From Cyclospora cayetanensis (lineage: Eukaryota; Apicomplexa; Conoidasida; Eucoccidiorida; Eimeriidae): a stretch of DNA of 64,000 bases. Of this stretch, positions 21,645-34,300 are shown in pieces. The stretch covers positions 53,517-117,516 of the forward strand of contig NW_020312067.1 of NCBI RefSeq assembly GCF_002999335.1, read 5' to 3'. How positions within the stretch are numbered: the first letter of the stretch is position 1; each line of letters starts with the position of its first letter. The position numbers were made by a program, and so were the translations under genes. Under the pieces are notes generated by a model, which saw nothing but the letters and a program-made list of their open reading frames with translations, did not search any database and was not told where the DNA came from.

Positions 21645-24087
21645 ATGGGAACCTGGCGATTCTCTAAGAGTTCTGCATTCAGCCTCGCGAGTACCCCCGT
21701 TGCAAAAATGAACGAAATCAATGAGAAAATTCTAGGACTGATGCCTAAGCAGTTGCGGCTGCTGCTGTTTGGCGCCGCTGCGGTCCTGCGGCTTGCACTG
21801 CTCGTCTTCGGCGAGTGGCAGGATGCGCATTGTAAGCGACCCCTACGCCGAGTTTCGCCCTCCAACGGTGTTCTTTCCCAAAACAGGCTGCTCCTGTGGC
21901 CGTATTGTGGCTTCTGCATGCACTCGAGCGCGCTGCGTTGGCGGTGTGTGTGTGAAAGGTGGGGGGTCGTGGGTGTGTGAACATGCCGCAGTCGAAGTGA
22001 AGTTCACCGACATCGATTACAAGGTGTATACTGATGCGGCGAATCACGTCCTACAGGGCGGCTCGCCCTATGAACGTCACACCTACAGATACTCTCCTTT
22101 GGTGTACGTACACCCCAAACCAGCAGCCCCCGCTAGCGCAGCAAGCACCGGCTCAGCAAGAAGGGGGAATCCCATGCGATCTTCACTCTTTCCCCGTGTG
22201 TGGTGCTGTACCTGCTTCAGGGCCTACCTATGCCTCCCGAATTTGCTGGGCTGCCCCTTTTTTGGAAAGTTCCTTTTCTGCTGTATGGACATGGCGATTG
22301 CTGTTCTCATCGAGGTGGGCCTTGCTGCCTTCAAGGATGGCTGCTAAGTGCTTTAGAAGAACTTCCGCCGGAGAGTGCATGCAAGGCGTGGAGGCTAAGG
22401 CATAGCGTTCGGGGCCTGCATGCGCTTCGCTTCGCTTCATGGAGGGCACTGCTGCTGTATCGTGTGTGCAGCAAGGCCTCTGGAGGCTGCATCAGGAGCG
22501 GCAGAAGGAGCAGCAAGAGCAGCAGTTGCAGAGATCTCCCAAGAATCAGGGAGAAGCGTCTTTTGGCGCTGTGGGGGAGGAGGAAAAAGGCACCCTGAGG
22601 CTTCGCCATACCGATGAAACCTCGCGAAAGCGGGCTTGTGCCACGACTCGCAGCAGCTATCCAAGCAACATCAGCAACAGCTCCCTCCCCGAGACAGCAG
22701 AACCATATCCACTGCATACGTTTCTGCTGCCTTGCTGCTGCTGGCTGTTCCACCCGGTAGTTGCTGCTGTAAGCGCCAGAGGTAATGCCGACGCCTTCCC
22801 TTGTCTTCTAGTGCTCCTCACACTCGCGGCTTTGCGTTCTGGGAAGATTTTTCTCGCTGCCATGCTGTGAGTCTGGCTGTCGCGGAGTAATGGTGTGTTT
22901 CTGCTGCTGTTACTGCTGTTGCAGTGTTGCTGCTGTTGCACTGTTGCACCGTTGCTGCTGTTACTGCTGTTGCACTGTTGCTGCTGTTGCACTGTTGCTG
23001 CTGTTGCACTGTTGCTGCTGTTGCACTGTTGCTGCTGTTGCACTGTTGCTGCTGTTGCACTGTTGCTGCTGTTGCACTGTTACTGGGAGCTCTGCACCTG
23101 CGCTCAGGAGCTGTTGTGCCCTTGCACGTGCAGGTATGGTCTCTCTGTCCACGTCAAACTGTATCCTGTCATTTATGGCGTCCCTATGCTCTTGTATCTG
23201 CAGCAGGGAAAAGAGCTGGTGCGTCGTATAGTGTGTTTTTGCATCTGTTGGCTCTGGCCGCTGCATGCGCACCAGGCGAGAGACTTAAAAGTTGGTGGTG
23301 CGGTAGCGGTGTCGTCGCGCATGCATGCTCTCGAGTTTGCTGCGTTCGCCACGGGTGTTGTTTCAGCCAGAGGGCCTCTTGAAGGTGCCTTCATTTCCCA
23401 AAGAGAGGCTACTGCAAGTGGTCTGGGGAGTCTTTAGCGCTCCAGTCGCTGCTGCTATGCTGCCGTTTCGCGTTTGCTGCTTCTTGCTGCGGCGGATGGA
23501 CCGCTGGCAATGGTCCTTCGGCCTGCTCTCATGCGCAGCCTGCTTGGCTATTGGGAGCGTCTTTTACTTCATGTGAGAGGCAGTCTACTCAGCACACGGG
23601 GAGGTGCAAGGAGAATGCTTTAGGAGGGGGGGCAGCTGCTGCGGGCAGCTGATGGGAAGGGGGCCCACTGCGGCGTATATGCGTGTGCACGCTAAAAACT
23701 GCACTAGTTCGAAAAACAAAAAAACACAAATAGCGAAAGTGACACTCCCGTCTGTGAAGGCGGCGCGCAACGCAGGCCCCATGTTCCCCCCTGACCTTCT
23801 TCGTAGCTCAGAGGTTTTTATAAGGGCCTAGAGAGATAGTTGAAATCCGCGCGAAAAAAGCAGCTGCTGCAGCTTCTCTAGGCTGCAGTCGGCTAGCCTG
23901 GGCTGCAAGCCCTTGCGGATACACTTAAAGCGCAGCAGCGTGTCGTTTTGTTGCGCCTTTACGCCTCAAGCGGCCTCCCCGCCTCCCCCCGCTATTTTCG
24001 CGGGTGTAGTCCCTCCAGAGCTGGGATTCCTCCAGATAAAACGCATGCACGCCAACGCAGACAGACAAACAGACACACATATATATA

Positions 24088-24167
<80 letters not shown>

Positions 24168-26328
24168 CACCCCTTACTGATGTCTGCGCCTCCCTACCCA
24201 TGCTGCCGCAGATATGGATTCCCCTTTGTCTACGAGTCCTACCTTTACCATGCCACGCGCAGCGACCACCGTCACAATCTCTCCCTCTATTTTTATCTGC
24301 TGTATCTCGATTCTTCGGCTCCCCTCAAGGTGCGGCTCGGGGGGCATCTCTTTAGGCTGCCTGCAGCCGTAAAACGGATCACGGGGGGAAAAAAGCCTCT
24401 CAACGGACTGAGCTTGCCAGTTGTGCCCGGCTTGTTTCGCTCTACAACCCTGGAAAGACTTTTCCACGGAAGCAGCCGATTGGCGAGGGCCTGCTTGTGT
24501 GCAAGGAGGCTCTGTATGTATGCTTTTATGTGTATGTGCGTCTGTCTGTCTACTTATGTGTATGTGTGTGTGTGTGTAGGGGGAACGGTGGGCGAGGGGC
24601 TTTTATGTGTGTGTATGTCTATGTGTATGTATGTGTGTCTATGTGTCTGTGTGTGTATGTGTGTCTATGTCTATGTGTATGTATGTATGTATGTGTATGT
24701 GTGTGTCTCTCTCTCTCTCTGTGTATGTGCGTGTGTTTCTGTGTGCCGCTGGTGGGCTTTGCATCTTGGCTCGTGCTGCGCTAGCCGCTCCGTGCATATT
24801 TCTGCCTGAGATGTCGAGCCTCTCTGTCTTTGTGCGCATCCTTCCTGTCTTCTGACCCTTCATTCTTCCTGCCTCGTATGCTGCTGCTGCCTGCAGGGAC
24901 TGTCGGTAGCGCTGCTGCTTCCGCAGCTCGTCGGCACGCTTCTCGTCGGCTGTTTCTTTGCCAAGAAACACCTGGAGGCTGCACTCTGCCTTCAGGTCCT
25001 GCTCTGCCCTTGCGGTGTCTTTTACCCCACCTCTACCGTGGCCTTATTTCAGCCCCTTTGTGCAGTTTGAACTCTCATCAATAGTCAGTCTGTAGAAAGA
25101 CGCAGGGAGACGCGTGGGAGCGTGTGGAGGCGACTTTGCGCTGGGGGGCATGCGCATGGGCTCTGCGCGTGTGTGCAGACGATTGCATTCGTGGCGCTAA
25201 ACAAAGTCTGCACCTCGCAGGTACAGAGCTCATTAGCCTCTTCGCATTGCAGGGAACTCCAAGAGAGCTTGCTGCCATCTCGAGAAAGGGCTAAGCGGCG
25301 TGAAGTAGCGTCGGCCGCTGCTGCACTCACTCTGCGACTGCAGGGCAGTTCAGCTTAAGAAAACGATGACGTACAGCTCCGAGACTGCGTTTTCATGACT
25401 AGATTGAAGGCGCAGGCAATGGTCCTTGCAGATCAACGGATTGCATTTCACACACTGACTTTCAAAGCATCTTGGCTTCTGCCGCTGCTACTGCTGCTGC
25501 TCTTCCTCCTCCACTTCTTCGTCTCCTCGTGTGGCATCTTGCGCGCAGTATTTTCTCTGGTGGCTTTGTTTGCTGCCATTCGCTGTGGCTTCAACGGACA
25601 TGTCAAGGGTGCGTGTCTCTCGAGATTGGGGGCATGAAGGGGAGCGCTTCTCCTGTTTTGTCGCTGCAGCTCGGGTGCTACCTGCGGGGACGAAAGCCTT
25701 GAAGTGTAGAGTCCACAGGCACACACGCACGGCTGAAGCCTTCGAGGTGGAATGGAAATGTTAGCTTCTTTGCGGATGCGGTTGCAGAAAACGGTTCGTG
25801 ATGTCGTGGTGGCAATAGTTTTCTTCCAGCTCTCTTGCTTTCTATGGCTTTTCTTCGCCTACAAGCTCGAGTTCGAGGGGCACCCCGTTTTTTTGCAGGT
25901 ACAAGCAGCATGCAAAAGCGTTCCCTGTGTTATCAGATATGGAGACACCAGCCTGCTGCACCTTCTGTTGCCTGGCTCCTCAACAATTCAGGGAGACAGA
26001 GAAGGGCTGGAGGCAGCCTTGCGTGCTGCAGTCATAGACATTAAAAGAATCCGTTCATCCACACTAAAAAAGACGCGTAGTAGGCAGAAAACAACGGGAG
26101 TTTCCTGTCTGTCTCTGTGGACTCTACAGCGCCGTTAGACGCACCGGGTGCCCCTATCTGTAAGCCGAGCCCATTGCCTTTTCTGGCTTGCAGTCGCATC
26201 TAGCGGTTGTGGATCTCTTGTTTTCGCAGCTCATGCTGGCTTCGGTGGTCTTCTTCGCTAGTCAGATGCACCTCGTGACTCTTGTGTGCTCTAGGATTCG
26301 CGCAAACGACAAGGCAGTAAAATACTAG
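21645..26328 (+). CDS. PIGM: PIG-M, GPI mannosyltransferase I
   Basis: Adds the first, alpha-1,4-linked mannose to GlcN-PI in the ER lumen during GPI-anchor synthesis. Twelve exons with GT..AG introns join perfectly in frame: 21645-21831, 21992-22103, 22221-22314, 22472-22866, 23134-23218, 23367-23572, 24212-24329, 24897-24995, 25179-25220, 25549-25608, 25788-25898 and 26194-26328, giving 547 aa. Family signatures occur in order: GEWQDAH, the DxD motif in [107 protein letters not shown] and hydrophobic C-terminal helices. The usual length is about 400-430; the excess is mostly a hydrophilic Gln/Glu/Arg-rich insert in exon 4 (about residues 135-210). A second ATG at 21708 (MNEINEK) is an alternative start. 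Confidence 0.92.
22940..23085 (+). repeat. 17-bp minisatellite in PIG-M intron 4
   Basis: Tandem units of gctgctgttgcactgtt, about seven consecutive regular copies after a less regular start from 22895. Because 17 is not a multiple of three, all frames stay open and give Cys/Leu/Val or Gln/Cys/Asn/Ser strings, none coding. It lies inside the intron 22867-23133. Confidence 0.85.
24075..24168. repeat. (AT)n microsatellite in PIG-M intron 6
   Basis: About 80 bp of almost uninterrupted AT dinucleotides inside the intron 23573-24211, ending about 45 bp before the acceptor of the exon encoding the YESYLYH motif. Confidence 0.9.
24500..24750 (+). repeat. (GT)n-rich tract in PIG-M intron 7
   Basis: Irregular tgtgtatgtgtg units with short (CT)n. 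Lies within the intron 24330-24896 and is therefore non-coding although long Val/Cys/Tyr open frames appear. Confidence 0.85.
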
Positions 26329-28325
26329 GACCTTAGGGGCTCAAGATTCAGCGTATTCCCCCAGAAAGCGGCAAATCTGCCTCTCTTGTGCTTCATACCG
26401 TTCAGCAGGTTACTGCTTATTGGGAAAGTGCGGCCAAAATCCAGGGGACTGGTGCAACAGAGCTATGGTCTTGCTATTAGCAGCGGATCTCTTTGCTACC
26501 ACTGTAATTGGCAGCCACACGGCAGCAATAGACTCGACATGACGCAGGACCGTTAGGGGTCTTCTTCTGCCAACTGGCGGGGAGCATGCATTGGGCTTGC
26601 CCGAAGCAGCGCACACCGCAAAAACAACGGGCCTAAGGCTCAATGAACAGTGCACGCATTGAAAATCAATGTCTTGAGCACATGCAAGCGGGAGGGGGGA
26701 AGGCGTCTAGTAGAGAAGAGTAGGTTCCTCCCATTGTCAACTGTACTAGAGCCGACTTAGGCATCCTGCTGCAACAAACTCGGCAGCAAGTCTAACGCCC
26801 CATTAAGCCGAATGGAGGCACTTAACTCTGGATTCAATACAAATTGGATCAACACCTGTTGAGTATTTTCCGAGAGTGCTCGCTTCTCCCATTCCCTACT
26901 CCCAGAGGGTCTCGCCATGAGAGGAAAAGGAGGGCCGTTAAGCTGCGTGTTGCTACATGCACTGATTGTTCACTCCGAGCTTCGCATTCAAGTGATTTGC
27001 AGAAAGAAATGTAGTGTGAGGCTGCATCTACTTGGCAACTGACGACATACCCGCATGACCCAGCCAAATAGTCAATTCTAGTGGTATCTTGACCAAATGT
27101 ATACAGAGTACGTGAATGCGCCGGAGTGTAGCTTACCCCTATACACTCTGCAATGTAGCTTCTGTGCATGTGAACGCGAAAATATCAAAACAAGCGAAGT
27201 AGGAGTATACGCCGATCGAGCGTGTGCTGATCCTCTTGTTCAAAGTAGTGGGAACATTCGAGGTCAGGCATACAGGGGCCTTACTGCATCGTGTGGGATT
27301 TGGGGTTCGGGTACAGAATTGCAAAAGCTAGGGGGAAGGAAGCAAATTCTGGCGAAATAAACAGTCATGTAGCTCAATGTAACTCATTATTAAGCAAAAC
27401 AGCTCATGGAGCAGTGGAAGATGATGGGGAAGCTGGGACTGACGCCACCAGGGAAGGGTGACCGAACAACGAGCTAGGCGGGGGGGAGGGAGGGGGGGCC
27501 ATACTATAGAAAAAGATGTAGGAAATCCAGCGGATCCACGCACACCGAATAAAAGCTCCTTAATTCGTTCAGAGGATTGCTTAATATTAAATTTGGAGCT
27601 GATAATCGGAGTATCTGCTACTTCACAGGCTGCCCTAGAGGCTGGCCTCGCTACAAAACACAGCCTCAAGGAGGCTACGCGAAATCCATCCGCCAGACCA
27701 ATCGAGCCCAAGAGGCTTCAGCCCCTAGAAATAGCACAAGAAGCTGTATTTAAGTTGGTTGTTTGCTTTCTCAATGTCATAGTGCACTGATCGCCTTTGG
27801 ACAGACGCGCTGTAGGAAACGCAGACAGGCTGTGTGGTCCTTTATTAACATGCACGGCAGGGTCCGCAGTCCCGTCCTCGGCTAATTCTCATGCAGTGTT
27901 CCGTGTCTGTGTTTTCTGCAACATTTAATGCATGAATTTCCGCGGGGTGTAGCGGAGGTTTCCAGTTGAGTACTTTACAGTGTAACAACGAATGCCCGCC
28001 GTCGGCTCCAGTCCAGCAGGCCGACTGGACCTCCCGTCACCAGCCCTAATCATTGCTGCAGTACATCGCGAAACTACCGCTTTTCTCGTTTGATAACTGG
28101 ATTTTAAAACTGTTTAGTGCGCTTATCTGGCTCTACTGGCACAGCCTAGATATGCATCCACACCCCCAGGGGTGTGTGATTCTACGGTGTAAGGCCCCCC
28201 CCGCGCTGACGCCCGAATGTGCTCTTTCTTGCTCCCATCTGCCCTGACTTCACTCTCATCATGAAACCCTCGTGAATAGCTCCACAGGCTTTGGCTGCAA
28301 CGGGCTCCAGAGGCTGGGAGGGAAG
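26329..28325. other. Spacer with faint relic sequence
   Basis: A stretch at 27120-27150 (gagtgtagcttacccctata) matches 770-800 inside the first relic (gagtgtagtatacccctgta), so retroelement DNA reached here too. A 110-codon plus-strand frame at 27458-27790 has no recognised domain. A poly-G/CT patch lies at 27475-27500. Confidence 0.45.
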
Positions 28326-31300
28326 ATGGATACTCCTTTGTCGTCCTTGGGCGTACCCGCCGGAGGAGCAGCTTCCACGAACTCCCTCACGCCTCAGGCT
28401 CTCTCCCGGGCAGAGAGCTCTGAATCAAGCCGTCAAAGCTCCCCAAGGCTGAAAGGCTTGCATTCGGATGCCCAAGAGGCAAGAAAACCGTCGTCGACCC
28501 CCCTAGTGATACGAGTGGAGCGCGACAAGGTGGCGTCGTCCACTCCGAGCCAACATGAACTCTCCCAACTGGCACGAGCGGCGGGTACCCGCATGCCTGG
28601 AGCATTCTACCAAGAAGGCTTTATTCGTCACCCAGGAGACGACCCCGCCACGCGATTCATCCTCAGCAAGAAGAACCCCACGAGAAAAACATCTTCAGGA
28701 TCCATGCTTTCTGCACATTCCTCGAGGCTGTCGCTGCGAGCATCCAGCTCCAAGGTCGACAGAAAGTCATCCGGGGGGGAGGTAAAGTTGTACACGTGGT
28801 ATGGCGGCAGCAACCCCGGTAAGCTTGCAAACTGAGCTGAAGGGGTTCATGGCAGTCCGTCAGTATGTAGAGACAGAGAGACAGAGAAAGCGAGGGGTTG
28901 TTCTTTGCTGTGCTTCTCGAGGAGTGGCGGCGACTCTCCCGAGCATAAGAAGCCTTCTTTCTGTGCTGTCTGTCTGTCTGGGAACTGCAGATCGACTCCG
29001 CAAAAACTCGCAGAAACAAGACAAGGGCAATCTTGAAGAGTCGACACACATGGTAGACGTGTATGGACTGGAGAGCGAGAAGGCGGGGATGGGAGGCGCC
29101 TTCGCCCCCGACTCTCTCCTGCGCACGGGTGCGAAGGTTATGCTCAGTGAAAAAGACTTGCGCACGCGAAAGGCTTTCGACTTCAAGGGAATGCAGACAA
29201 TGCAAGTCCTCGATCCATCCCTCCTCGGTCGTAGTCTTCTCCAGAGAATTCGACCCCTGCAGATCACCGATTGTGGCTCTCGGACGGCGAATTTGATTCC
29301 GCTGCCTTTTCCAGCGCTGAGTCACGCTAGCAGGCAGCAGCTTATTCTCTCTGATTCTCAAATGGAAGGCCCGTAAGTCGCAAGTTTCACGAGAAAAACG
29401 CCTCAGTTGTCGTGCTCCGAAAGCGGCGAGAGCGTCTCCTCTGTCGAGAACGCCCCTTGAGAGCGAAGCGGAGGCTTTCCGCCTTTGACACACTGCTCTT
29501 CTCGGCAGAAGGCGGACCCTCGAAAGCAATGTTGTACTTTCGTTCTTAGACAGACTAGCTGGTTGCAGCTGAGGCAGTCCCTCGCAGAGCCATGACGACT
29601 GCTACTGGGAAGGGGGAGGCTGCGAGAGAAAAAGCCTTGGCCTCCTGAGAAGCGATTCTCTTGAGAATAGAGCACTGCCTCGCATGGGGGAGGAGACTTT
29701 CTTCCCCCACCCCTTGTTCTTCCCGTAGAAAACTCATAGAAAGCGGCAGGCTGCATATATGCCGCCTTGCTTGGTTGCCTTGTGCCTCAGAAAGGAAGCC
29801 ACAGAGGGTGCTATCGACAGCCTCATGTATCTTCCTACTTGCAATGACACCACCATCCTGGATTCGCTGCAGCAGCGTTTCGTTCGCGGTCACTTCTTTA
29901 CCTCTTGTGACAACATGTTGATCTTCGTCAATCCCTGGGAGGCGCAACGGTGCGCTGCAAACGAGATTTTCAGCCACAGCAAGGCCGTTCAGTACTGGAC
30001 AAATCACATTGCAGAGCTGCCAAGCCATCCGTACCTCGTTGCAAGGCGCGCTTTCTCCAACGCGAAGAAACAGCATCGAAACCAACTCGTTCTTACCTTC
30101 GGTGCCTCCGGATGCGGACAAGACCGTGTGCATCATGAACTCGTGAAGCTCTTCGTTCGATTCGCCTTCACGATGGAAGACGTGTGGGTAAGCTTGTCGG
30201 CACTGCTGCCCCCCACCTCTCCAGTGCTTCACTCTGGATGCGTCGCAGGAGGATCTCCCCGACACAGACAGTCACTTGCGCGCGGGAAACATGGCCTCGA
30301 CTATCGGCGGCTTCAAACTTTTGTTTCTTGCTTTTGTCTCGCAGACCGATGAGGAAGCTCGCACTGCCGAGGCTGCTCGAGATGCAGCTGTCTCCCTCGT
30401 GGAGGCTTTGCACATAAGCCACCGAGGCGATCTGTACGGGGGCCGTCTCATGGATCTCTTTCAAGTAGAGTTTGACGCCGATGGAGATGTTGTTGGCTTC
30501 AAATTCTTGCCAAACTCGTCATCAGAGCCAAGCCAGTGCGTTTTGCACTGCTAAGCAGCAGCCGCCGTCTTGCGTAGCCTTGCTGCCGTTGCATTGTTCG
30601 CGGAGTTTTAAGGCAGACCGTGCAGGTTTGAGGGAATAAAGTAAGGGACCTTCGATCTAGCTGTCTGTCTTTCTGTCTGTCACGCCAACTAATGCAGAGA
30701 AATCATCTCGTGGCAGATGCGCCAATCTCTGAAATCAATTCCTCTTCCCAGTCTCTTCTACCACCTCATGTATGCTATCCACTTCAACCCGGACGATCCG
30801 ATGTTGAAAAACAGCGGTCTGCACCCTGTAGATGTCACGGAGCTGATGCGCTACTTCCCTCCTCCCTCCGTATTGTACGAGGACACACATTACGAGAAAT
30901 GCAAGCAGCTCATTCGTGACCTAGGGAGCATCGGCTTATCAAAGAAGCAGATTACGGAGTGTTTGCGGCTTGTCAATGCCATCCTGGTTGCAGGTATGCG
31001 CGCATCACACATGTTCAGACACACTCTTACATATATACACACAGCCAGACACACACACGCTTACATATATAGACACACACAGACAGACAGACACACATAC
31101 ACAGACACACAGATACATACGCACACACACACACACATAAACATACACAGACACACAGACACATAAATATACAGACACATACAGATACACACATACACAC
31201 ATAAACATACACATAAACATACACACAGACACAAACATGCACACATACAGATACACATATACACACATAAACATACACATAAACATACACACAGACACAC

Positions 31301-34300
31301 ATAAATGTACACAGACACATACACCCATGAACATACACATGTAGCTTGTGCACGGGATTCCCCGTCTTTTTACGAGTTTGTTGTCGGGGCGAATTGAGGG
31401 AAAGTGGCGTTTTTATACGTATGCCGCATAATATCTGCGTTGGAGGGAGAGGAGCTTTATTGCGGTGCCCTTCGGCTATCTTCTTAAGTGATTTTTAGAG
31501 GGGGGAAGCCGGAAGGAAGGGGCTTTTTGATGCGCTGAAAATGCACATACATAGCCTTGCATGCGATTATCCGCGGATTATGACAAGCAGCATCTGGACG
31601 CAGCGAGAACTCCCCCACCCCTTCCCCCCCGTTAGCACGGCTTTTTGCGTAGCTCTCTGCGTGTGCTGTCGGCTTCCAGACGTAGCCAGCTACAAGATTC
31701 AGAATGAAACCTCGAAAGAAAACGAAGTGCAGGCAAGGGAGCAAGAACGCGCTACCCCCACAGCTCCAAGGGTGTGTCGCATCCTCAAGAAGGAGGAACG
31801 GAAGGTTGAGCAGACACTTGTTGTCGGTTCGCGCTCGGCAATGACGCTCGCAGGTCTTGACATTGTCAGCCTGGTCAGTGCTGCAGCGCGCATGCATCGT
31901 GCTCCCCATCTCTCTCCCCTTAAACACACTTCTATCTCTCTCTCTCTCTCCTTCCCTTCCCCTATATCTATCTTTCCCCTTCCCCCCAGTTCTCCGCTTA
32001 AACACACTTCTTTTTCTCTCTCTCTCTCTCTCCCTCCCTATATCTATCTTTCCCCTTCCCCGCCACTTCCCCCTTAAAAACATTTCGCTCTCTCTTTCTC
32101 TTCTCCCTATATCTCTCTTTCCCCTTCCCCGCCAGTTCCCCGCATAAACACACTTCTCTCTCTCCTTCCCTCCCTCTCTCTCTTGCCCTCTCTCCACACT
32201 TCTCTCTCTCTCTCTCCTTCCCTCTCTGTCTCTTTCCCCTTCCCCTCTCTCTCTCTCTCTCCCTTCCCCTCTCTCCCCCCTCTTAAACACACTTCTCTCT
32301 CTATCCCTCACATTCGGATCGCGCGCAAAAAGTACTCCCGGTGAAGTGGCACTTCAGCACCCCAAAAATTCTTCCTCCCTGCGGACCAAGCGCATGCATG
32401 CAGCACTGCATAGCCGGTCCAGCACGCGGGTTGCATGCATGTGCAAGGCCCTTTGAGGCCTTAAGAATTCTTCTTCCCCTTCCTACGGCGCAGTGTGCCT
32501 CACGCTACACGACGAAGATCCGTTGGAGTGTCTCCTCCTCTGCTCCTGTCTGTACAGCTGGCAAACCTCTTGGGGGTGGACGAGACTGTCCTTCGAGACA
32601 TTTTCTTAGGGGCCGACTCATGGCAAATTCGATTTCTTGCTCTAAAGCTCTTTGTGCGTCTTCGCTGGTGGCTCCTTGGGATGATTAGCCAAACCCTTCG
32701 GCTCTCCAAGGGAACTTCAGTGCACAGGTAAGAAGCGATGCAGCGGCAGCAGCAGCAGGAAGGCAGCTTTCTTTGAGCACCCGTAGCAGGAGTCGCTCTA
32801 GCTCTGCACAGACAGACAGCGGCACTTCGCAGAGGCAAGCAGCTTCCCGAAAAGGGTGCGAACATGCCTCCCATGAGATTTCTCCTCGTCCCCCCCTCCT
32901 CAGCTGCAGATCGTCATCGCACCATACACGGGAAGGTTTGTTTGCGGGGAGGTCCCTTGCTTGATTACCCCCTCAGCAGTGGCGACACCAAAGGCAACAA
33001 GCCGCACCGTTTTCCAAGTCTTCTGAAGGTTTTTTCCCTTCCAACTTGGCATGTGCTGCAGTCGCATCACATTGCTTAAGGCCGCCGGTATAGACTTCAG
33101 ACACATTGGTCAAGAATGGGCTCTGAACCAGCTGCTGCACAATTACACAGAAGAATATTTCCTTTATTTGTTTTCCACATCGGCCTTTACGCTGGGTAAG
33201 CGGAGGCTTTGTAGGAGGAGAGGAAAGGGAGGGGTTAAAAGACGAGGGGGTCTGGCCGGAGGGGGAAGAAGGCCTTTGAAAAGGTGTTTGCATTGCAACA
33301 AAAATATGTCGGTGTTTTTTTCTCAAGATTCAAGTTGTTGCCGCAGTATAAGGCAGCTTTTTTATGTGCATTGCTGCTGCCTTGCCTAAAATCCTGGCAG
33401 TAGATCGGTGCAAGCGCATGGCAAAGAGCTTTGCATTTGCCCTTTCGGCTTTGTCAGATCTCTCTGTGCTGTTTTCCTTCTCCTCTTGGCTACACACAGA
33501 GCCGAGGCATGTCTGCATGCACTACACTGTGGAACACATGCATAACGCTGTACTGTTCATGCATGGTGCTGTACACCGCATGCATGATGCTGTACTCTGC
33601 ATGCATGATGCTGTACTCTGCATGCATGATGCTATACTCTGCATGCATGATGCTATACTCTGCATGCATGATGCTGTATTCTTCATGCATGATGCTGTAC
33701 TCTGCATGCATACTACTGTGCTCTGCATGATGCTGTACTCTGCATGCATGATGCTGTACTCTGCATGCAAGATGCTGTACTCTGCATGCATGATGCTGTA
33801 CTCTGCATGCATGATGCTGTACTCTGCATGCATACTACTGTACTCTGCATGCATGATGCTGTACACTGCATGCATGGTGTTGTACTTTGCATGCATACTA
33901 CTGTGCTCTGCATGATGCTATACTCTGCATGCAAGATGCTATACTCTGCATGCATGATGCTGTACACTGCATGCATGGTGTTGTACTTTGCATGCATACT
34001 ACTGTGCTCTGCATGATGCTGTACTCTGCATGCAAGATGCTATACTCTGCATGCATGATGCTGTACTCTGCATGCATGATGCTGTACTCTGCATGCAAGA
34101 CGCAGTACTCTGCATGCAAGACGCAGTACTCTGCATGCAAGATGCTGTACTCTGCATGCATGACGCTGTGCTCTGCAGATCAAGCTACCTACCTGCTGGA
34201 GGACGTAAAGCCACCACCGACGACCTTCATCTTGAATGATAAAGTTCTGGACGTTTTTGCTGGGCCTGAAGGCATCTGGCAAATTCTGCGGGAAGAGCAG

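Noticed and set aside
31484..32311. 275-codon minus-strand Arg/Glu-rich open frame
   Set aside because: Reverse complement of the (CT)n tract in a myosin intron; it also runs over antisense of a coding exon.
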